DNA of 64,000 nt from Leptospira fluminis (GTDB taxonomy: Bacteria > Spirochaetota > Leptospiria > Leptospirales > Leptospiraceae). The position numbers were made by a program, and so were the translations under genes. Every line of letters starts with the position of its first letter. Position 1 is the stretch's first letter. A model generated the notes under the pieces. That model was not told the origin of the DNA. It ran no database searches and saw nothing but the letters and a program-made list of their open reading frames with translations. The DNA lies in NCBI RefSeq assembly GCF_004771275.1, contig NZ_RQEV01000009.1, positions 62,001 through 126,000 on the forward strand, read 5' to 3'. Positions 16,839 through 26,100 of this stretch are shown here, in pieces.

Positions 16839-18089
16839 TTATTCCACCACTTTGCTGAACAATCTTCTGGAAAGAACGAAACGTTCCAACCACCATTTGG
16901 AATCCACATGGTCGAAGATCACTCCTCTCGTCGAGGATGCGTGGGCGAACTCCTTCGGCGAAAGCACAAGTCCGACGTGAGTGACTTTGGATTGGTTCGG
17001 AGACGCCGAAAAAAAGATCAGGTCGCCGGCTCTCATTTCGTCGTGTCCCACCGGAACGCCCAATTTCGACTGCGCGCTCGAAGCTCTCGATACCAATTTT
17101 TCCGGAACTCCTATTCGTCCGTCTGTCAAGGCCCTGTACGTGAATCCGGAACAATCCGTTCCGGTCTTAGCCGAAGATCCCCATTTGTAAGGAGTTCCGA
17201 CCCATTCTCCCGCGACTTTTTTCAGAGTCGAAGCGGAAAGAACATGCCAATCCTCTTTCGCTTCGCTATGCGACGGGATGGGCTCGTTCGGCTCGGGAAG
17301 ATTCGGAACAAGCGGGGGCTCGGAAACCGGTTCGAATTTCGGTCGGTCTCCGATTACGATTTGGCCTACTTCGTTTAACGAATTTTCTACGGATCTAGCT
17401 TTGGCAAGAGGCCCCGCATCTCCTTTTTCGATCTGAGAATGCAATTTTTTTAAATTCGATAAAAGAATATAAGAAGTCCCTTCCAATTTTCCGTCCAGAA
17501 CGGATTTAAAATCGGATTCCCATCTGGACCAAGGTTCTCTGGAACCTTTAGGGCTGAAGCGGTTTAGGATCCGGGTAGCCAATCGATTCTGGGGAAAGTC
17601 CACCAATTTTCCTGCGGCCAAGGCTCTTCCTGCCGCTAAGACGGAAAAACCGGACCAGTTTCTTTCCAAAGCGACATCCAAAAAACGATTTCGTACCTCT
17701 TCGGAGATTCTGGCTTGGTTCGTTTCCTTTAGATAAAGAACGATCAGGGGAAAATCTTTTTCCGAAATTTCCCGTTTTGCGGAAACCGGAATCGCATCTT
17801 CGGACTCCTCGAAGGAGAAACCGAATTTTCGGGCCGTGTCCATTTTCAGGATCAAATCCGCGACCGTTTCCGGAGATAGACCTTCCAAAACCGCCCAAGG
17901 GATCAGGTTTTTCGCGATCTGCAAGACTTCCTTTTCGTTCGCTCTGCGGCCGATTCTTTGGAATACCGCATTTTGGATGAGTAGGCTTTGGCTCTTGGAA
18001 AAATCCTGTTTTAGAAGGTCCTGAAACGGATCCGCCGCAAGGGAGATCGGAAAGCTGAGAAACAGAACCGCGAAAACTCCCGGTTTCAT
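16839..18089 (-). CDS. Exported NlpC/P60-family cell-wall hydrolase
   Basis: A 416-aa protein with a signal peptide (MKPGVFAVLFLSFPISLA, cleavage likely after SLA), a helical middle region of unknown function, a Pro/Glu-rich linker (PPLVPNLPEPNEPIP) and a C-terminal NlpC/P60 domain. The catalytic Cys is in GTDCSGFTYRAL near residue 312 and the His in VTHVGLVLS near 371, with a further His in FAHASS. This family cleaves peptide bonds in peptidoglycan stems. The frame is open upstream to 18593, but that part is the shadow of the transporter gene. The ATG at 18089 starts a clear signal peptide and overlaps the transporter stop as ATGA, so it is the true start. Confidence 0.88.
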   Translation of the reverse strand: MKPGVFAVLFLSFPISLAADPFQDLLKQDFSKSQSLLIQNAVFQRIGRRANEKEVLQIAKNLIPWAVLEGLSPETVADLILKMDTARKFGFSFEESEDAIPVSAKREISEKDFPLIVLYLKETNQARISEEVRNRFLDVALERNWSGFSVLAAGRALAAGKLVDFPQNRLATRILNRFSPKGSREPWSRWESDFKSVLDGKLEGTSYILLSNLKKLHSQIEKGDAGPLAKARSVENSLNEVGQIVIGDRPKFEPVSEPPLVPNLPEPNEPIPSHSEAKEDWHVLSASTLKKVAGEWVGTPYKWGSSAKTGTDCSGFTYRALTDGRIGVPEKLVSRASSAQSKLGVPVGHDEMRAGDLIFFSASPNQSKVTHVGLVLSPKEFAHASSTRGVIFDHVDSKWWLERFVLSRRLFSKVVE

Positions 18090-19387
18090 CTTACGCCGTG
18101 CATCCAAGATTCCAATTTTTTTCGGAAGAGATAAAGAACGAAGGCCGTGCAGCCCGGCACGATCACGAAGAGAAGAAAAAAGTCGGACAGATGCTCTCTT
18201 CCGCCCATAGTTCCGGCCAATTCTCCGGCGATCAAATGACCGAAAAAACTGGATAAGAGAAAAATTCCCATCATCATCGACCCTGATTTTGCCGGGGCCA
18301 ATTTCGTAATTAGGGAAAGACCTACCGGAGAAATAAACAGTTCGCCGAGCGTATGTAATAGGATAGCGAGAATGATCCACCAAGAGGAAAATTTTCCTTG
18401 GGTCAAGGAGGTGACTAGACACAAAACTAAAAACCCGGAGGCTAAAGTCACTAGAGCCATGGAAAACTTCACCACGCTTGAAACATGAATCCCGGAAGAT
18501 TCGAGCTTTTTCCAACCGCTGGATACGACCAAAGAAAACAGAATGACGAAAATCGGATTCAAAGATTGGTAATTCGCCGCCGGGATCGTCCATCCGTACA
18601 GATTCCGATCCACGTATCTATCTATGATCAAATTCAAGGAGGAACCCATTTGTTCGAAAGAAGCCCAGAATATGATCGTAATGCCCGAGAACACAAGGAT
18701 CGCTCGGATCCGATCCCTACCCGCGGTAGAGGAAGTCGACTCCGTTTTTTCTTCTATAGAGTCGCTTACTGCCGCACCCGGCACGAAAGAATTTTTCGGA
18801 AGACTAGAGCTCCAGGTTCCGAAAATGAGAAGACCGGTAAGCATTCCCAAAGCGGCCACTCCGAATCCGAAATGCCAACCGTACATTTCCGCAATGTTGG
18901 CGCAGGCCCAGGTGCCCAAGACCGCTCCTAGATTGATTCCGAAATAGAATATGGTAAAACCCGAATCTTTCAGATCCGCTTTTCCTTCCAGTTCGTAAAT
19001 TTTTCCCACGACCGTGGAAATGCATGGTTTAAAAAAACCGTTTCCTAAGATGAGTAGTCCCAGACCCAGAAAAAAAGTTTCGGTCCCGTTTATGGCCAGA
19101 GAGAGATGGCCTAACATCATCAGAAGTCCGCCTAAAAAGATGGAAGTCCGATAGCCTAAAAATCGATCCGCAAGAAATCCTCCGAAAATCGGAGTCAAAT
19201 ATACGAGTCCATTGTATATCCCGTAAATTCGATTCGCTTCCTGGTCGGCTAGAAGCCAGGACTTCGTCAAAAAAAGGACCAACAAGGCCCGCATTCCGTA
19301 AAAGGAAAATCTCTCCCACATTTCCACGAAGAAAAGTAGAAAGAGTCCTTTAGGATGCCTCAATTTCCTTTGGCTCTGGATTTCCAT
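18086..19387 (-). CDS. Proton-dependent oligopeptide transporter (POT/PTR family)
   Basis: An inner-membrane symporter of 433 aa with about 11-12 hydrophobic segments. The family signature near the N-terminus reads FVEMWERFSFYGMRALLVLFL, and GFLADRFLGYRTSIFLGGLLM and FGINLGAVLG follow. Family members are usually 450-500 aa, so this is slightly short. It overlaps the adenosyltransferase gene by 28 bases and the NlpC/P60 gene by 4. With a peptidoglycan peptidase downstream, import of peptides including wall peptides is a reasonable inference; substrate cannot be read from sequence. Confidence 0.9.
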   Translation of the reverse strand: MEIQSQRKLRHPKGLFLLFFVEMWERFSFYGMRALLVLFLTKSWLLADQEANRIYGIYNGLVYLTPIFGGFLADRFLGYRTSIFLGGLLMMLGHLSLAINGTETFFLGLGLLILGNGFFKPCISTVVGKIYELEGKADLKDSGFTIFYFGINLGAVLGTWACANIAEMYGWHFGFGVAALGMLTGLLIFGTWSSSLPKNSFVPGAAVSDSIEEKTESTSSTAGRDRIRAILVFSGITIIFWASFEQMGSSLNLIIDRYVDRNLYGWTIPAANYQSLNPIFVILFSLVVSSGWKKLESSGIHVSSVVKFSMALVTLASGFLVLCLVTSLTQGKFSSWWIILAILLHTLGELFISPVGLSLITKLAPAKSGSMMMGIFLLSSFFGHLIAGELAGTMGGREHLSDFFLLFVIVPGCTAFVLYLFRKKLESWMHGVR

Positions 19388-19917
19388 TGAGGCTCTTGTA
19401 CTTGTGCTTCAAAATTCGCGTAACGCGCCGCCACGAAAAGATGATCGGAAAGTCGGTTTAAAAACCGTAGGTTTTCGGGATGGATCGGAGATCCACCGTC
19501 CTTGGCCTTTACAAGATCCCTTTCCAACTTTCTTGCGATCGTGCGAGCCACATGTAGGAATGCCGCCGCTTGGGATCCTCCGGGAAGAACGAAATGTTTT
19601 AAAGGAACTAGGGACGTTTCCCAAGCATCTATTTCCGTTTCCAATTGCAGAATATCTTCCTCTAAAATGCAGGAAGTGCCGTCCTTTTTATGAAAGCCGG
19701 CCAATTCGGAACCCAATTCAAAAAGCAAATTTTGGATCCGATCCAGAATCCCTTTTAACTCGGAAGGGGTTTTTAAAAAAGAAACGGCCACACCCAAGAC
19801 GGAATTCAATTCGTCCGCCGTGCCGTACAAGTCCACCCGGAGGTCACCTTTGGAAACGCGGGTTCCGGAAGCCAAAGAAGTCGTACCGGAATCGCCTTTT
19901 TTGGTATAAATCTTCAT
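19360..19917 (-). CDS. ATP:cob(I)alamin adenosyltransferase, PduO type
   Basis: Transfers adenosyl from ATP to cob(I)alamin to make coenzyme B12. The 185-aa protein has the PduO-type N-terminal motif IYTKKGDSGTTSLASGTRVSKGDLRVDLYGTADELNSVLG, then FVLPGGSQAAAFLHVARTIARKLER and LRFLNRLSDHLFVAARY. It belongs to a different fold from CobA/BtuR. I looked for a cobalamin riboswitch upstream and saw none. It heads a three-gene minus-strand unit with the transporter and the NlpC/P60 gene; a functional tie among the three is not obvious. Confidence 0.93.
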   Translation of the reverse strand: MKIYTKKGDSGTTSLASGTRVSKGDLRVDLYGTADELNSVLGVAVSFLKTPSELKGILDRIQNLLFELGSELAGFHKKDGTSCILEEDILQLETEIDAWETSLVPLKHFVLPGGSQAAAFLHVARTIARKLERDLVKAKDGGSPIHPENLRFLNRLSDHLFVAARYANFEAQVQEPQWKSRAKGN

Positions 19918-19996
19918 AAAATTCGAGGATTACGGGACAAAATCCGGGAAGGCTTAGAATTTTCCCTAGCAAAAGAGGAGGGTTTGGGAAAAAAAG

Positions 19997-20024
19997 TTGC
20001 AGTGCTATCGCAAAAAGATATAAT
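19997..20024 (+). promoter_or_regulatory. Candidate sigma-70 promoter of the divergent flagellin gene
   Basis: A perfect TATAAT (20019-20024) lies 16 bases after TTGCAG (19997-20002), a weak -35. If used, the flagellin mRNA would have a leader of about 195 bases. Flagellin genes are often read by sigma-28, for which I saw no good match here, so this is tentative. Confidence 0.35.
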
Positions 20025-20184
20025 GAAAGCACAAATCCCCTTATAGACAGTATCGCCTTTTTCGCTTAGGGTCTTTAGGGGGAGATACAAAAAAAGTCCG
20101 TCCCTTCGGAAAAAGAGGGGTGGAAATCGCAGTGGAACCCGGTTGCCTGGGGGGCTCCCTCCCCTCAAAAGAGCCGGAAATATA

Positions 20185-20204
20185 GGTTCGGACGGATCCG
20201 AGCC
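20185..20204 (+). promoter_or_regulatory. Leader hairpin just upstream of the flagellin ribosome site
   Basis: GGTTCGGA (20185-20192) pairs with TCCGAGCC (20197-20204), eight pairs including one G-U, with the four-base loop CGGA. It ends eight bases before the Shine-Dalgarno AGGGAGGT, so it could affect ribosome access or mRNA stability. Confidence 0.5.
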
Positions 20205-20225
20205 TCTTCTACAGGGAGGTTGTCG

Positions 20226-21077
20226 ATGATAATCAATCACAACATCAGCGCTCTTCGTACGAATAATGTACTGAAGACAGTCAATCAAGACCAAGACAAA
20301 GTTGCGGAGAAACTCTCCACAGGAATGCGCATTAACCGCGCCGGAGACGATGCTCTCGGATTTTCCGTCTCGGAAAGAATGAGAACCCAGATCCGCGGAA
20401 TTGCTCAGGCGGAACGGAATGTGATGGACGGTGTTTCCTTTATCCAAGTTACGGAAGGAAATCTGGAGCAGGTGAATAATATTCTGCAGAGGCTCCGAGA
20501 ACTTTCCATCCAAACCTCGAACGGAATCTATTCGGACGAGGATCGGAAGTTGGTCCAGCTGGAAGTGGACCAACTGATCGACGAAGTGGATCGCTTGGGA
20601 AAATCCGCGGAGTTCAATAAGATCCGTCCTTTGAGCGGAAACTATTCCAAGGAATCCAAGAATCCGATCCAGTTGCATGTGGGACCGAACCAAAACGAAA
20701 GGCTGGAAATTTTCGTAGATGCGATGAATGCGGCAGCTCTCCAATTGGAAAACAACGGTAAGAAGCAGACTTTGTCCACCCCCGCCTCTTCCAACTCCAT
20801 GATCGGAATCTTGGACAATGCGATCCAGAGGGTTAACAAGCAAAGGTCCGATTTGGGGGCGTACTACAATCGTCTCGAAATCACAGCGGAAGGACTCCAG
20901 GCGAATTACATCAATATGGTCGCAGCGGAAAGTAGAGTTCGAGATGCGGATATGGCGGAGCATATCGTGGAATTCACTAAAAATCAGATTTTGACGAAGA
21001 GCGGAGTCGCAATGCTCGCGCAAGCGAATATGAGACCGGAGCAAGTAGTCAAGTTGCTTAGCGAAAGATTCGGTTGA
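20226..21077 (+). CDS. Flagellin, divergent FlaB-type
   Basis: A 283-aa core flagellin for the periplasmic flagellar filament. The N-terminal D0/D1 region starts [14 protein letters not shown] with [25 protein letters not shown]; the C-terminal part ends [35 protein letters not shown]. The central variable region is very short, as in spirochaete FlaB. AGGGAGGT five bases upstream fixes the ATG at 20226; a TTG six bases earlier is in frame but less likely. Compared with the other flagellin here (33624-34472) it has an altered N-terminal helix (VNQDQDKVAEKLSTG) and a longer charged C-terminus (RPEQVVKLLSERFG). It is a minor or specialised filament protein at a guess. Confidence 0.93.
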   Translation: MIINHNISALRTNNVLKTVNQDQDKVAEKLSTGMRINRAGDDALGFSVSERMRTQIRGIAQAERNVMDGVSFIQVTEGNLEQVNNILQRLRELSIQTSNGIYSDEDRKLVQLEVDQLIDEVDRLGKSAEFNKIRPLSGNYSKESKNPIQLHVGPNQNERLEIFVDAMNAAALQLENNGKKQTLSTPASSNSMIGILDNAIQRVNKQRSDLGAYYNRLEITAEGLQANYINMVAAESRVRDADMAEHIVEFTKNQILTKSGVAMLAQANMRPEQVVKLLSERFG

Positions 21078-21157
21078 TTTTTACTAGAACGTTCCGTAGA
21101 CATTTTCTCTTGCTCGATTTTCGGTAAGGGGAAAGAATTTACAAAACTGAGACGAAG

Positions 21158-21184
21158 GCCCGCATTCTATGCGGGCATTTTTAT
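21158..21184 (+). terminator. Rho-independent terminator after the flagellin gene
   Basis: GCCCGCA (21158-21164) pairs perfectly with TGCGGGC (21170-21176) across a five-base loop, followed by ATTTTTAT. It lies 80 bases after the flagellin stop and before the hydrolase gene. Confidence 0.85.
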
Positions 21185-21222
21185 AGTTATTGTAAAGGTT
21201 CGGGAGGCCGGCGTACCTTAGA

Positions 21223-22602
21223 ATGAATTCCGAGATGGCGAGCATACGATTTTTGGGAGCAGTAGGAACGGTTACGGGTTCCAAATTCCTGTTCCAAGCC
21301 TTGGGTAAGAATTTACTCATAGACTGTGGATTGTTCCAGGGAATCAAGGAACTGAGACTTCGAAATTGGGAATCCCTGCCTGCGGAAGCGGCGCATATCG
21401 ACGCGGTTCTGCTGACACATGGACATCTGGATCATACGGGCTATCTTCCCCGACTGGTAAAATCCGGGTTCTCCGGAGATATTTTCGGAACGGGACCCAC
21501 GCTTGAAATTGCGGAAATCATCCTGAAGGACAGTGCTAGGTTGCAGGAAGAAGATGCGGAAGCGGCCAATAAGCACGGATATTCCAAACATTCTCCCGCC
21601 CTTCCCCTCTACGATTCAGAGGATGTGGAAAAAACGATTTCTTTCTTTAGAAAGCAAACGTTAGGCGTTTCTTTTGAATTGTTTCCCGGAATTCAGGTCC
21701 GCTTTTTCTATGCGGGTCATATACTGGGAGCGAGTTCGATCGAGATTCGGGTGAAAAACAAGACTTTCGTGTTTTCCGGGGATTTGGGCAGAAAGGAGGA
21801 TCCTCTTCTGTTTCCTCCCGAAAAACCGAAACATGCGGACGTTGTTTTGATCGAATCCACGTACGGAAATCGGATTCATTCCGAGGATTCGGAGGGAAAA
21901 CTAGTTTCTCTGATCAATGAGTTTCATCGTAAAAACGGAACCATCGTCATTCCCAGTTTTGCCGTGGAAAGAACCCAACTCCTCATGTACTTGCTCTGGA
22001 AATTACGCACCGAAGAACGGATCCCTTCCCTTCCGATCTACATGGACTCACCTATGGGGCAACATATTCTGGAAGTCTTCCGCAGATCGGGAGAAGGCTG
22101 GCACAAACTGAACCAGGATGACTTGGGAAAGATTTGCGAACAGATCCGGATCGTGCAGCGCCCGGACGAATCCAGAAGGATTTCCGCTTTAAAAGGATCG
22201 AAGATCGTAATTGCAGGAAGCGGAATGGTCACCGGAGGCAGGGTCTTGACCTATTTGGAGGAAATCTTAAAGGATAAAAATTCTTTGGTTCTTCTCGCGG
22301 GATACCAAGCGGAAGGAACCAGAGGAAGACAGCTATGGGAAGGTAAAAAGGAAATCAAAATCCGCGGAAAATGGCATCCTGTCCTTTGCGCCGTCGATAT
22401 GATCGAAGGTTTTTCGGCCCATGCGGACCAGGGGGAATTGCTGGATTGGTTGTCCGAGCTAAAAGGAACCCAGCCTAAGATTTACGTGGTTCACGGCGAA
22501 AAAGACGGAGCCCAAGGTCTGAAGAAAAAGATAGAAACCGAATACTCTTGGACGGTGGAAGTTCCAGGATACAATCAGGTGGAAGGCTTTTCTCTGGAGT
22601 AA
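21223..22602 (+). CDS. Beta-CASP-type metallo-beta-lactamase-fold hydrolase (RNA-processing exonuclease-like)
   Basis: A 459-aa protein of the CPSF73/YSH1-like bacterial family. Metal motif LLTHGHLDHTG is at residues 64-73, followed by YAGHILGASSIEI, VFSGDLGR, the beta-CASP part (IPSFAVERTQLLMYLL, YMDSPMG, VIAGSGMVTGGRV) and the final KWHPVLCAVDMIEGFSAHADQGELLDWL and VHGE. The FSAHAD and VHGE motifs are the usual C-terminal metal and catalytic positions. Such proteins cut RNA, but family members also include other hydrolases. Two starts are possible, ATG 21223 and ATG 21235, and neither has a strong ribosome site. Confidence 0.88.
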   Translation: MNSEMASIRFLGAVGTVTGSKFLFQALGKNLLIDCGLFQGIKELRLRNWESLPAEAAHIDAVLLTHGHLDHTGYLPRLVKSGFSGDIFGTGPTLEIAEIILKDSARLQEEDAEAANKHGYSKHSPALPLYDSEDVEKTISFFRKQTLGVSFELFPGIQVRFFYAGHILGASSIEIRVKNKTFVFSGDLGRKEDPLLFPPEKPKHADVVLIESTYGNRIHSEDSEGKLVSLINEFHRKNGTIVIPSFAVERTQLLMYLLWKLRTEERIPSLPIYMDSPMGQHILEVFRRSGEGWHKLNQDDLGKICEQIRIVQRPDESRRISALKGSKIVIAGSGMVTGGRVLTYLEEILKDKNSLVLLAGYQAEGTRGRQLWEGKKEIKIRGKWHPVLCAVDMIEGFSAHADQGELLDWLSELKGTQPKIYVVHGEKDGAQGLKKKIETEYSWTVEVPGYNQVEGFSLE

Positions 22603-22610
22603 GAACGATC

Positions 22611-22665
22611 CGGTTACCGACGGCTTCTCGAGAGTTTGGCAAAAGAACCCTCCCGTCGGTAACCG
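22611..22665. repeat. Thirteen-base perfect inverted repeat between convergent genes
   Basis: CGGTTACCGACGG (22611-22623) and its exact complement (22653-22665) are separated by 29 bases. It lies between the stops of the hydrolase gene and the small exported-protein gene. There is no T-run on either side, so it is not a standard intrinsic terminator. Confidence 0.75.
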
Positions 22666-22676
22666 TTGCAGAGGAT

Positions 22677-22988
22677 TTAGAACTTATCCGCCTGCTCTTT
22701 GTACTTCGCGGATTCCAGGCTTACATGATCGGCGAGTTGTTTGTACTTCTTCCTTTCGGAATCTTCCGAAGTAGATTTTCCGCCCCGATTCAAATTGCTC
22801 ATGGCTTTGTATTTTTCGGCCAATTCCTTTTGGTCTTGGGCTTTTCTCAGAAAATAGTCTTTCGCAATTTTCTTTAACTCGGGGGTCGTAGCTTCGGCGA
22901 TCAAAAGTTTTTCAAGCTCGCTGAAGGCGTGAATGTTGACCAACGGAAGGATAGTCAACATCAGAGTTGCAACTAACAGTTTTTTCAT
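22677..22988 (-). CDS. Small exported protein of unknown function
   Basis: A 103-aa protein. MKKLLVATLMLTILPLVNIHA is a good signal peptide. The mature part is helical and highly charged, with many Lys, Glu and Gln residues (ELKKIAKDYFLRKAQDQKELAEKYKAM, and YKQLADHVSLESAKYKEQADKF), so a periplasmic helical protein is likely. The frame is open upstream to 23111, but GGAG five bases before ATG 22988 and the signal peptide fix this start. I do not recognise the family. It is downstream of the efflux operon but separated from it by 161 bases. Confidence 0.75.
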   Translation of the reverse strand: MKKLLVATLMLTILPLVNIHAFSELEKLLIAEATTPELKKIAKDYFLRKAQDQKELAEKYKAMSNLNRGGKSTSEDSERKKYKQLADHVSLESAKYKEQADKF

Positions 22989-23149
22989 TTTGTCTCCAAT
23001 GGCGGCGGATTGATTCCAATTCGTTTTTCTTGGCCCGCCTTTGCATATTCTAGAAGTCGGAAGCTGTATTAGCAAGATGAAAATTGAAAAACGTGCACAT
23101 TCCTTTTCCATGTCTATTTTTTAAGCAGCTATACATTCGAATCTTCTCC

Positions 23150-26100
23150 TTATCTCTTGCGTTTTGTTTTTTCCGGCGCTGACTCGCGGACAAGGGGAAG
23201 GTCAGAATTTTCTTTCTTAGCCGGAGTCGATCGTCCGAACCTTCCCTCCTTCCAGAGCAGGTAGATTGGGGGATAGACAAGCAGTTCTAAAAGGAAGCTG
23301 GTTACCAAGCCGCCTACCATAGGAGCAGCGATCCGTTTCATTACGTCGGAACCGGTTCCGTCAGACCACATGATAGGCAAAAGTCCCATCATGGCGGCAA
23401 GTACGGTCATGATTTTCGGACGTACTCTATGAACGGCTCCGTGGATCACGGCCTGTATGCGATCTTCCTTGGTCAAAAAGCCTTTGTTACGTTCCGCGCT
23501 CTCGTACGAGAGATCCAGATATAGGAGCATAAAGACTCCCGTCTCCGCATCCAGTCCCATTAAGGCGATCATTCCTACCCAAACCGCGACCGATACCTGG
23601 TAATCCAATATGTACAAAAGCCATACGGCCCCGATCAATGAAAACGGCACGGCCAATAGGACGATGAAAGTCTTGGCGTAGGACTTCGTGTTCAGGTAAA
23701 TCAAAAGGAAGATCACGAACAGAGTCAGAGGCAGGATGTACTTCATTCTCTCCCTGACACGGAGCATATTCTCGTACTGACCGCTCCAAACTATGGAATA
23801 TCCCGCCGGTACGGAAATTTTTTCCGCCACCGTTCGTTTGGCCTTATCCACAAAGCCTCCGATATCGGAGGTGGAAGTATCTAAATAGACGTATCCCGCC
23901 AAAAAACCGTTTTCGTCTCGGATCATGGACGGCCCGGTCTTTGTCGTGACGTCCGCGATTTCTCCGACGGGGATATGACCGAATTCTTTGGTCGGGACCA
24001 AAATAGATCGGATCTTATCGATCGAGTCTCTTAATTCCCTGGGATAACGGACATTGACCGAGAATCGTTCCCTTCCTTCTACGGTTTGGGTCACAGGTTC
24101 CCCTCCGATCGCGGCTACGACGATCTGTTGGGCCGAGTCGACCGAAATATTATATCTTGCAAGCTTGTCCCGTCGAAGTTGGATATCCAAAAAATATCCC
24201 CCCGCAGTCCGTTCGGCAAATACGCTTCGTACGTCCTTTTCGGTTCTCAAAACGGATTCTATCTGCACTCCGATTTTTTCGATCTCCACCAAGGAAGAAC
24301 CTAGGATTTTGATTCCGATGGGGGTTCTCATTCCGGTACTGAGCATGTCGATTCTCGTCTTGATCGGCATGGTCCACGCGTTCGTCGCGCCCGGAAATTG
24401 CATCTCGCGATTCATCAGATCGACGAGTTCATCCTTGCTGAGTTTCGGGTTTATGAATAAACGAAAAGGAACTTGGAGCGGTTTCGGCCATCCGGAATAG
24501 AAGCGGTTTCCTTCCCTCCATTCATCCTTGGATTTGAGAAGAATCACGGTCTCCATCATGGAAAAAGGAGCAGGGTCCGTCGCGGTATCCGATCTGCCCG
24601 CTTTACCGAATACGCTTTTGACTTCCGGAAACGATTTGAGTTTGCGATCCATCGCTACTAATAGCTTTTCCGCTTCAGCGACCGATATCCCGGGAAGAGT
24701 CGTAGGCATGTACAGCAAGGATTCCTCATATAATTGAGGCATGAATTCGGATCCCAAACCGAAATAAACTGGGACGCTGACTAAGACCGCTAAAATTGCG
24801 GAAGCGATCGTTGTCTTGGGTCGATTCAGAACCCAACGACACGCAGGTTCGTACAGTCGAAACAAAACCCTACTGACCGGATGTTTTTCCTCCGGATAAT
24901 ATTTTCCGACCAAGAGCGTGCTGGCGATTTTGGAAAGAATCGCACTTTTAAATCGGAAAGGTTCCATTCTGGTAAAAATCATTCGGAAGGCGGGATCCAA
25001 GGTGATTGCAAGGATTGCGGCGACCGCCATCGCGATATTTTTGGAATAAGCGAGAGGTCTGAAAAGTCGTCCTTCCTGATCGACGAGCGTGAAAATCGGA
25101 AAGAAGGCGACCGCAATGACCAAAAGAGAAAAGAAAACGGAAGGACCTACTTCCAGCAGAGCTTCCAACCGGACCAGATGGTAATCCCCCTTCCTTCCGC
25201 CCGATTCCCATTCCTCCAATTTCTTATACGCGTTCTCCACCTCCACGATCGCTCCGTCCACCAACACTCCGATGGAGATCGCCATTCCCGCCAAGGACAT
25301 GATATTCGCATTGATATCCATCAGATTCATGGGAATGAACGCGATGATTACCGAAATAGGAATGGTCAAAATAGGAATGATCGCGGAGGGAAAATGCCAT
25401 AAAAATAATAGGATGACCAACGAGACGATCAGCATTTCCTCCACGAGTTTGAATTTTAGGTTGGAAATGGCGTGCTCGATCAGTTCGGACCGGTCGTACG
25501 TGGTTACGATTTCCGTTCCGGACGGAAGACTCTTCTTAAGTTCTTCCAGTTTCGTTTTCACTCTTTCGATCACCGAGAGCGCGTTTTCCCCGTGTCGCAT
25601 GACAATCGTCCCGCCGACCACATCCCCTTCTCCATTCAAATCGGCGATCCCACGACGGATATCGGGACCGAATTGTACGGAGGCGACGTTCCTGAGTAGG
25701 ATCGGTGTGCCGTTTACGTCCGTCGCTAACGGAATGTTCTCTATATCCGCCAAGGACGTAAGGTAACCCCTTCCCCGGACCATATATTCCGCTCCGGAAA
25801 TTTCCAAAAGGCGACCGCCCGTTTCCTGGTTACTCTCCTTGATCCTCTGGACGAGAGTTTCGAATCCTACATTATAGGATCTTAAAGCGTTAGGGTGCAC
25901 CGTGATTTGGTACTGCTTTTTAAATCCGCCGATTCCGGCTACTTCCGAGACTCCGGGGACGGAATTCAATAAATATCTGAGGTGAAAATCCTGGTAGGTT
26001 CGAAGGTCCGCCAAAGATTGACTTCCTGTCGTGTCCACCAAAGCATACTGAAACACCCAGCCCACCGCACTTGCATCCGGTCCGAGTTCCGTTTTTACCC

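Larger units (their letters stand above)
19918..20225. other. Intergenic region between divergent cobalamin adenosyltransferase and flagellin genes
   Basis: These 308 bases hold no gene I can support. Features seen: a possible sigma-70 promoter toward the flagellin at 19997-20024, a strong hairpin at 20185-20204, and the flagellin ribosome site AGGGAGGT at 20213-20220. I saw no convincing promoter for the adenosyltransferase and no clear sigma-28 box. Confidence 0.6.

Noticed and set aside
18090..18593. Upstream extension of the NlpC/P60 frame
   Set aside because: The stretch lies inside the peptide transporter gene in another frame, and a signal peptide with an ATGA overlap begins at 18089.
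19918..20225. Possible cobalamin riboswitch upstream of the PduO-type gene
   Set aside because: No B12-box-like sequence or matching fold seen on the minus strand.
19914..21044. A 376-codon minus-strand frame opposite the divergent flagellin
   Set aside because: Exact antisense shadow of a coding region with strong codon bias; rich in His, Arg and Ser, no recognisable domain, no ribosome site.
24881..25402. A 173-codon plus-strand frame in the RND pump gene
   Set aside because: Arg/Asp/His-rich antisense shadow; the pump is certain.
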